Below, one piece after another: positions 35,372 to 40,180 of a stretch of DNA of 40,180 bases. Numbering within the stretch: position 1 is the stretch's first letter; every line of letters starts with the position of its first letter. Origin of the DNA: Streptomyces diastatochromogenes (GTDB lineage: Bacteria > Actinomycetota > Actinomycetes > Streptomycetales > Streptomycetaceae); assembly GCA_001550305.1 (NCBI GenBank), contig LRTP01000444.1, positions 1 through 40,180 on the forward strand. The letters run 5' to 3'. The notes under the pieces are model-generated. The model was not told where the DNA came from. It was given only the letters and a program-made list of their open reading frames with translations, and did not search any database. Position numbers and translations under genes: made by a program.

Positions 35372-36146
35372 CCCCGACGGCGTACAGCGCGAGGCCGAGC
35401 ACGAGACCCGCACCCGCGCCGAAACAGAGCGCCGGGATCAACTCCCAGGGCTTCGCGCGGGTGCCCCACGAGGCCCACCAGCGTGAGGCCCGCTGCACGG
35501 CGCCCACCAGCCCGCAGCCACCGATGACGGCGGCGGCCAGCCACCGGTCGGACCGCGAAAGCACCGGCACCCCCACCGGTTCGGCCGAGGGCGCCCGGCG
35601 CAGCGCGACGCTCACGAAGGCCACGATCACGACGGCCCCCACCAGCGAACTGCCGTACTGCGCGTAGGTGAACACCGGCGTGCCGTCGGCGTTCCGCGAC
35701 AGGACGGGGACCAGCCGAACCCCCCAACGGTCGTGGTGCGTGAACGCGTCCCACACGACGTGTGTCAGCGCGCCGAGCACCGCGGAGGCGTACCACCACA
35801 GTGCGGCCGAGGAGCGCACCGGCCCGCGCGGTGTCCCGCAGCGCAGCAGGGCCGCGGGCCGGCCCTGACGGGCCCGTGGCAGCAGCGCCACCAAGGGTTC
35901 GCGCAGGACCAGCCAGGCACCCACCAGCGCGCAGGCGACGAGTGCGTCGCAGGTGAGGACACCGGTGAACGAGTGAGTGAAGTCGCCGAACTCCATCGCT
36001 CCGGGGACCACGCTCGCCGCGTAGTAGGTCATGTCGGGGGCGAAGGAACCGGCCACGAGTGCCGCGGGCGCGAGGCGGCCGCGGCCGCTTCCGTCGCCGC
36101 GCAGGGCGGGCAGTACGGCCGCCGCGTGGCTGAGGGTGAAGGGCAA
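35292..36146 (-). CDS. DUF4184 family membrane protein, TTG start
   Basis: A 284-residue protein. It opens MPFTLSHAAAVLPALRG, the standard DUF4184 N-terminus, which places the start at the TTG at 36146; AGGGGG lies five bases upstream. HSFTGVLTCDALVACALVGAWLVL, LWWYASAVLGALTHVVWDAFTHHDRWG and further hydrophobic stretches give five or six helices. His and Asp residues in these motifs may bind metal, as in related YdjM/phospholipase-like membrane hydrolases, but no activity is known. The Pro/Arg-rich tail is encoded opposite the end of the serine hydrolase gene. Confidence 0.85.
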   Translation of the reverse strand: MPFTLSHAAAVLPALRGDGSGRGRLAPAALVAGSFAPDMTYYAASVVPGAMEFGDFTHSFTGVLTCDALVACALVGAWLVLREPLVALLPRARQGRPAALLRCGTPRGPVRSSAALWWYASAVLGALTHVVWDAFTHHDRWGVRLVPVLSRNADGTPVFTYAQYGSSLVGAVVIVAFVSVALRRAPSAEPVGVPVLSRSDRWLAAAVIGGCGLVGAVQRASRWWASWGTRAKPWELIPALCFGAGAGLVLGLALYAVGVRVWRPAPARPSPAPVRVAPNRPTPR

Positions 36147-36402
36147 AGCGTCCCCCTGTGGCAGACGGTGGTCTGATATGTCGGCCCCGGTGATCTCCGT
36201 CGCCCAGTATGAGGGACGTATGAAAATGTCCGCGGGCTCCACCCCGCGCCGCGTGTTCTCTTGGACAATCCCACATGGCCAACCGGTGAAAATCGGGCAC
36301 GAACGGGTGCCCGGGCGACGGAAGTTGTCGTAGGGTCGCCTGGGTCACTGAGCCAGCGAACGCGCGGTGCGCGGGCGGTCGTCCACGGGAGGGGTTCACT
36401 CA

Positions 36403-38109
36403 ATGGCGGCGCATTTCGGCAGACTGCGCAAGGGAGCGACGACCACCGCCGTGGCCGCGGTCGCGGTCGCGGCCCTGTCCGCTTCCCAGGCACCCGGAGT
36501 GACCACCGACGACCTCGGCAGACAGGCCGCCGGCGCCGCCCAGCCATCGGGGGACGCGAAGACCGGCGGCGCAGGCGGCGGCGCGACCGGCGACTCGCCG
36601 TACTACACCGACCTTCCGCCGCTGAAGAGCCCCAACCCGAGCCCGTCGGCGAGTCCGACCACCGGCACGACCGTCTCCGTGGGCGAGGCCGAGGCCGGCA
36701 TACCCGCGACCGTCCTCGACGCCTACAAGAAGGCCGAGGCCGAGCTGCGCGCCTCCAAGCCGGGCTGCAACCTGCCCTGGCAACTCCTCGCCGCCATCGG
36801 CAAGGTCGAGTCCGGCCAGGCCCGCGGCGGCCGGGTCGACGCGAGCGGTACGACGTACTCGCCGATCCTCGGCCCCAAGCTCGACGGCAACGGCTTCGCG
36901 CTGATCGCCGACACCGACCACGGCGCGTACGACGGCGACCCCGCCTACGACCGGGCCGTGGGCCCCATGCAGTTCATCCCCTCCACCTGGGAGTGGGCGG
37001 GCCGCGACGGCAACGGCGACGGCAAGAAGGACCCCAACAACGTCTACGACGCGGCGCTCGCGGCCGGCCACTACCTGTGCCGGTTCGACCGGGACCTGTC
37101 CGTGCAGTCGCAGATGAACGCCGCGATCCTGAACTACAACAACTCGACGGAGTACCTCAACACGGTTCTGTCGTGGCTGGAGTACTACCGCAAGGGCACC
37201 CACGAGGTCCCGGACGGCACGGGGACCCTGCCCTCGCACAGCAGCAACAGCGACCCCGGGTCGAGCCCCAGCCCGACCACGCCCGCGACACCGAGCACGC
37301 CGAGCACACCGAGGACGCCGAGTACCCCCAAGCCGGGCGGCGCCGGCTCGACGAGCCCCACCCCGAAGCCGCCCACGCCGAGTTCGCCCGCGCCGAGCCC
37401 GACGCCTCCCACGCCCACCCAGACGGTGGACCATCTGGAGGACGCGAACACCGGGAAGCTCACGGCGACGGCGGGCAGCGCCTTCGGCAACAACGTCGCC
37501 GTGCGGGCCGAGTCCAAGGCGAGCAAGGGCGTGGCGAAGGTCCGGGTGCGGTTCACGATCATCGGTGACACGGACGCCACCTTCACCGGCGGCGAGAGCG
37601 TCGCCACCGTCGTCACCGGCAGCGCGGGCACGGCCACCGCGCCCGCACTCGTGGCGGGGGAGAAGACCGGCGACTTCACCGTCCGCGCCACCGTCGTGGG
37701 CCGCGTGCTGGGCGGCCTCGACTACACGGCCACCGTCACCCCGCGCCAGGCCGACACCCTCACCCGCACCAGCGACACCGCGCTGACCTGCGTGCCGGGC
37801 GGCGAGTTCGCCGACCAGGTCGAACTGAAGGCCACCTACAAGGGTGCCGTCGCGGGCAAGGTCGCGGCCACCGCGACGCTCATCAAGTCGGCGGACGACG
37901 CGACCGAGAACGACAAGGGCCCGTACTTCAAGGACGCGGACGGCAAGACGATCCGCACCCTCACGGACCTCACGACGGACGCCGACGGCGTGCTCAAGCT
38001 CCCCAAGCTGTACGCGGACGACGCGACCGGCACGTTCCTGCTCCGCGTCAACACCACGGGCGGCGCGGTGCTGACGGTCGAGCTGAAGGTCGCCGCGGCC
38101 GCCTCGTAG
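36403..38109 (+). CDS. secreted lytic transglycosylase with Pro-rich linker
   Basis: A 568-residue exported cell-wall enzyme. ATG at 36403 has GGGAGGGG upstream, and residues 11-30 form a signal peptide or anchor. The lytic transglycosylase domain (about 100-270) contains LPWQLLAAIGKVESGQARGG with catalytic Glu136 and DRAVGPMQFIPSTWEWAGRDGNGDGKKDPNNVYDAALAAGHYLC. A Pro/Thr/Ser linker (about 285-340, with TPSTP repeats) spans the wall. The C-terminal 220 residues are two Ig-like, beta-rich segments (TATAGSAFGNNVAVRAESKASKGVAKVRVRF...) probably for surface attachment or binding. It should cut glycan strands between MurNAc and GlcNAc. Confidence 0.9.
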   Translation: MAAHFGRLRKGATTTAVAAVAVAALSASQAPGVTTDDLGRQAAGAAQPSGDAKTGGAGGGATGDSPYYTDLPPLKSPNPSPSASPTTGTTVSVGEAEAGIPATVLDAYKKAEAELRASKPGCNLPWQLLAAIGKVESGQARGGRVDASGTTYSPILGPKLDGNGFALIADTDHGAYDGDPAYDRAVGPMQFIPSTWEWAGRDGNGDGKKDPNNVYDAALAAGHYLCRFDRDLSVQSQMNAAILNYNNSTEYLNTVLSWLEYYRKGTHEVPDGTGTLPSHSSNSDPGSSPSPTTPATPSTPSTPRTPSTPKPGGAGSTSPTPKPPTPSSPAPSPTPPTPTQTVDHLEDANTGKLTATAGSAFGNNVAVRAESKASKGVAKVRVRFTIIGDTDATFTGGESVATVVTGSAGTATAPALVAGEKTGDFTVRATVVGRVLGGLDYTATVTPRQADTLTRTSDTALTCVPGGEFADQVELKATYKGAVAGKVAATATLIKSADDATENDKGPYFKDADGKTIRTLTDLTTDADGVLKLPKLYADDATGTFLLRVNTTGGAVLTVELKVAAAAS

Positions 38110-38125
38110 GCCGTACGCGCGTCAA

Positions 38126-38161
38126 AGGGCGCCCCTCCGCCGACAGGCGGAGGGGCGCCCT
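38126..38161. terminator. terminator after the transglycosylase
   Basis: Perfect 16-bp stem, arms AGGGCGCCCCTCCGCC (38126-38141) and its complement (38146-38161), GACA loop, beginning 16 bases after the stop codon. Confidence 0.88.
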
Positions 38162-38263
38162 CGTTCGTGTGCGCAATGTGTTCTCATCTCGCCCCGCCGT
38201 TGCTACGGTGCCGGATCTGACGAGGTATCAGTTCTCGATCCGCCGTCCCCCGGGAGGCCCCGC

Positions 38264-38398
38264 ATGCGCGCCCTCATCGCCGCCGCGACCGGTCTCGCCG
38301 TGGCGTTCGCCCTGGTGCTCACGATCACGGCCATGGGCTCACCGGCAGGCAAGACCTCGCCCAAGCCGCTGCTGACGACCGTGCCCGCGCACCCGTAG
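38264..38398 (+). CDS. 44-residue membrane peptide (SPW_0924-like)
   Basis: The frame reads MRALIAAATGLAVAFALVLT, then ITAMGSPAGKTSPKPLLTTVPAHP. GGGAGG lies seven bases before the ATG. One hydrophobic helix is followed by a short outer tail with KTSPKPLLTTVP, a motif I recognise from the small Streptomyces SPW_0924 family; function is unknown. It is 39 bases upstream of the DUF3068 gene on the same strand, so the two are probably co-transcribed. Confidence 0.78.
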   Translation: MRALIAAATGLAVAFALVLTITAMGSPAGKTSPKPLLTTVPAHP

Positions 38399-38437
38399 CG
38401 CTCAGGGCATCCGCAACTCTCAGGGAGGGACGCCGAG

Positions 38438-39430
38438 ATGCGTCGCAAGGCCAGCCTGATCCTGCTCGCCTTCGCCGTGTTCTTCGCGGCGCTGTCCCCG
38501 CTGCTGCGCTGGTACGCCTTCCCGCGGCTGGCGAAGATCCCCGCCAACCAGTACCAGGACATGGTCCTGGAGGCGAAGGACGCGACCCTGCTCGACTACG
38601 GCACCATGCAGGCCAAGAAGGTCCCCAAGGTCACCATCGTGCAGACCCTGAAGGGCAACGTCGAGGCCTCCGACCGCATCGAGAAGACGGCGGGCCGCGA
38701 CGTCGTCGTCTGGGACAGCCTCTCCTATGTGCAGGGCCCCGACGGGAAAATGGTCTCCAAGCTCCCCGAGCGCTACATCTTCGACGCGCACAGCCAGGAC
38801 CCCGTCCACGCCACCGGGGAGTCCGTCGACGGCGACCCCGTCACACGCGAGGGCATCGAGTTCAAGTGGCCCTTCCACACGGAGAAACGGGACTACGAGT
38901 ACTTCGACGCGCAGACCCGCACCTCGGCCCCCATCCACTACAAGGGCACCCAGACCTTCCGCGGCGTCAAGGTGTACTACTTCGAGCAGACCATCCCCTG
39001 GACGAAGGTCAAGTTCCCCAAGGTCATGCCGGTCCAGGGCATCACTCCGGAGTCGGTCGCCAAGACGGGCACGACACGCTGGTACACGACCGTCCGCAGG
39101 TTCTGGGTGGAACCGGTCACCGGAGCGCCTGTCTATGGCGAGGAGATCCACAAGGAGGAGCTGCGGGGCGGCACCCTCCTCGGGGACCGCGACAAGGTGA
39201 CCGCCTTCGCCGGACACGTGAAGATGCGCGAGGACTACATCAAGCACACCGTCGCCCTGGTCAAGTCCAACCGCACCCTGATCCTGCTGCTGACGTCGTA
39301 TCTGCCGTGGGGCTTCCTGCTCCTGGGCGCGGCTCTGCTGTCCCTCTCCCTCTACCTCGAGGCGCGCAGCCGCCGCCCGGGCGACCCGGCCCCCACGGAG
39401 GCGGTGGAACCGGAGCCGGTCAACGCCTGA
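38438..39430 (+). CDS. DUF3068 (PorA-family) membrane protein
   Basis: A 330-residue protein with an N-terminal membrane helix (SLILLAFAVFFAALSPLLRWY), a large extracytoplasmic domain and a C-terminal helix (ILLLTSYLPWGFLLLGAALLSLSLYL) with a short acidic tail. Extracytoplasmic motifs DYGTMQAKKVPKVTIVQTLKG, RYIFDAHSQDPVHATGE and TRWYTTVRRFWVEPVTGAPVYGEE are typical of DUF3068. Function is unknown; the family is actinobacterial. AGGGAGGGAC is upstream of the ATG. The stop overlaps the convergent hrpB end by 11 bases. Confidence 0.9.
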   Translation: MRRKASLILLAFAVFFAALSPLLRWYAFPRLAKIPANQYQDMVLEAKDATLLDYGTMQAKKVPKVTIVQTLKGNVEASDRIEKTAGRDVVVWDSLSYVQGPDGKMVSKLPERYIFDAHSQDPVHATGESVDGDPVTREGIEFKWPFHTEKRDYEYFDAQTRTSAPIHYKGTQTFRGVKVYYFEQTIPWTKVKFPKVMPVQGITPESVAKTGTTRWYTTVRRFWVEPVTGAPVYGEEIHKEELRGGTLLGDRDKVTAFAGHVKMREDYIKHTVALVKSNRTLILLLTSYLPWGFLLLGAALLSLSLYLEARSRRPGDPAPTEAVEPEPVNA

Positions 39431-40180
39431 GCCGCGCGTTCGTGTGCCGGGTCGGCTCGGCGGTGGCCGGGTCCTCGGGCCACGGATGCCTGGGGTAGCG
39501 GCCCCGCAGCTCCGCCCGCACCGCCTTGTACCCGTCCTTCCAGAAGGAGGCGAGGTCGGCGGTGACGGCGGCGGGGCGCCCGGCGGGCGAGAGCAGATGG
39601 ACGAGTACGGGCACCCCGGCGACGGTCGGTGACTCGTGCAGCCCGAACATCTCCTGCAGCTTGACGGCGAGCACCGGCTGCTCGGGGTTGGCGTAGTCGA
39701 TCCGGATCCTGGACCCGCTGGGCACCTCGATCCGCTCGGGCGCGAGCTCGTCCAGCCGGGCCGCGTCTCCCGTGGCCCAGGGCAGTAGCCGGTTCAGCGC
39801 CTGCCCGGCGTCGATCCGCGCCAGATCGGCCCGCCGCCGGGCACGGCCGAGCTCCGGCTCCAGCCACTCGTCCACGCGCGCGTGGAGCGCGTCGTCGGAC
39901 ACGTCGGGCCAGGGGTCGCCCAGGTGCAGCCGCACAAACCCGAGCCGCCGCCGCAGCCCCTCGGCGTCCGGGGACCACCGCAACAGCCCGAACCCGTCCT
40001 CCCGCAGCCCTTCGAGCAACGCCTCCCGTACGAGCGCGGGGTCGGCTTTCTTCAGCGGACGTACCGCCAGCTCCACGGCCCCGAGCCGCTCGACCCGCCG
40101 CGCGACGACGTCGCCGTCGGCCCAGTGGACCTCGTCCCCCTCGGTGTGCAGGGGCGCCGCGGCCCGCCGTGCCGTCTCCT
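39420..40180 (-). CDS. hrpB: ATP-dependent RNA helicase HrpB, C-terminal part (truncated by window edge)
   Basis: The last 253 codons of a larger gene; the frame stays open through 40180, so the start and the DEAD/DEAH motor are outside the window. A GTG at 40076 would give 218 residues but is internal. The HrpB-specific C-terminal domain is clear: PVLAVKLQEMFGLHESP, VPVLVHLLSPAGRPAAVTADLASFWKDGY and ELRGRYPRHPWPEDP. HrpB is a DExH-box helicase of unclear physiological substrate, dispensable in E. coli. Confidence 0.9.
   Translation of the reverse strand, partial: ETARRAAAPLHTEGDEVHWADGDVVARRVERLGAVELAVRPLKKADPALVREALLEGLREDGFGLLRWSPDAEGLRRRLGFVRLHLGDPWPDVSDDALHARVDEWLEPELGRARRRADLARIDAGQALNRLLPWATGDAARLDELAPERIEVPSGSRIRIDYANPEQPVLAVKLQEMFGLHESPTVAGVPVLVHLLSPAGRPAAVTADLASFWKDGYKAVRAELRGRYPRHPWPEDPATAEPTRHTNARLRR

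Overview
The window is chromosomal DNA of a high-GC actinomycete, almost certainly Streptomyces. Third codon positions are nearly all G or C, GTG and TTG starts are frequent, and several gene sets are typical of the genus: the CysO/CysM/Mec cysteine pathway beside ClpS and DUF2017, an ANTAR response regulator between pyruvate kinase and a branched-chain amino-acid ABC operon, and a Pol I with a dead proofreading domain. No phage, plasmid, IS element or CRISPR array is visible. Nothing supported was seen in bases 1-74.

Layout. 75-4479: RDD membrane protein, small membrane protein, secreted M6 (immune inhibitor A-like) protease and a small hypothetical protein. 4550-6737: two NAD-salvage genes, nicotinamidase and nicotinate phosphoribosyltransferase, diverging from clpS across a promoter with phased repeats. 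6857-11763: clpS, a DUF2017 gene, an amino-acid permease, then the cysteine module: JAMM peptidase Mec, a Cys-containing leader peptide, sulfur-carrier CysO and cysteine synthase CysM. 11801-11915 is a dispersed Streptomyces repeat. 12132-14914: a two-gene operon with the first two steps of hydroxamate-siderophore monomer synthesis, but no acyltransferase or NIS synthetase. 15006-19259: exported 5'-nucleotidase, SIMPL protein and pyruvate kinase. 19269-20226: a lower-GC HTH-LAGLIDADG protein and, upstream of it on the same strand, an odd class I tRNA with a Leu (CAA) anticodon and its own terminator. 20326-21482: PdtaR-like ANTAR regulator and DUF2267 protein. 21591-27445: complete livJHMGF-type ABC operon. 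28087-30906: PaaI-type thioesterase and FdhF/YdeP-type molybdopterin oxidoreductase. 31029-33758: polA. 33982-34262: a 40-bp tandem repeat. 34409-40180: secreted serine hydrolase, DUF4184 membrane protein, lytic transglycosylase, a 44-residue membrane peptide, DUF3068 protein and the C-terminal part of HrpB helicase.

Connections. The best-supported pathway is cysteine synthesis: CysO carries sulfur as a C-terminal thiocarboxylate, CysM makes a CysO-cysteine adduct and Mec releases cysteine. The leader peptide before cysO suggests cysteine-responsive attenuation. The most unexplained items are the class I tRNA-Leu(CAA) next to the HTH-LAGLIDADG gene, and several short tandem repeats just downstream of stop codons with periods of 15, 16, 10 and 40 bp.
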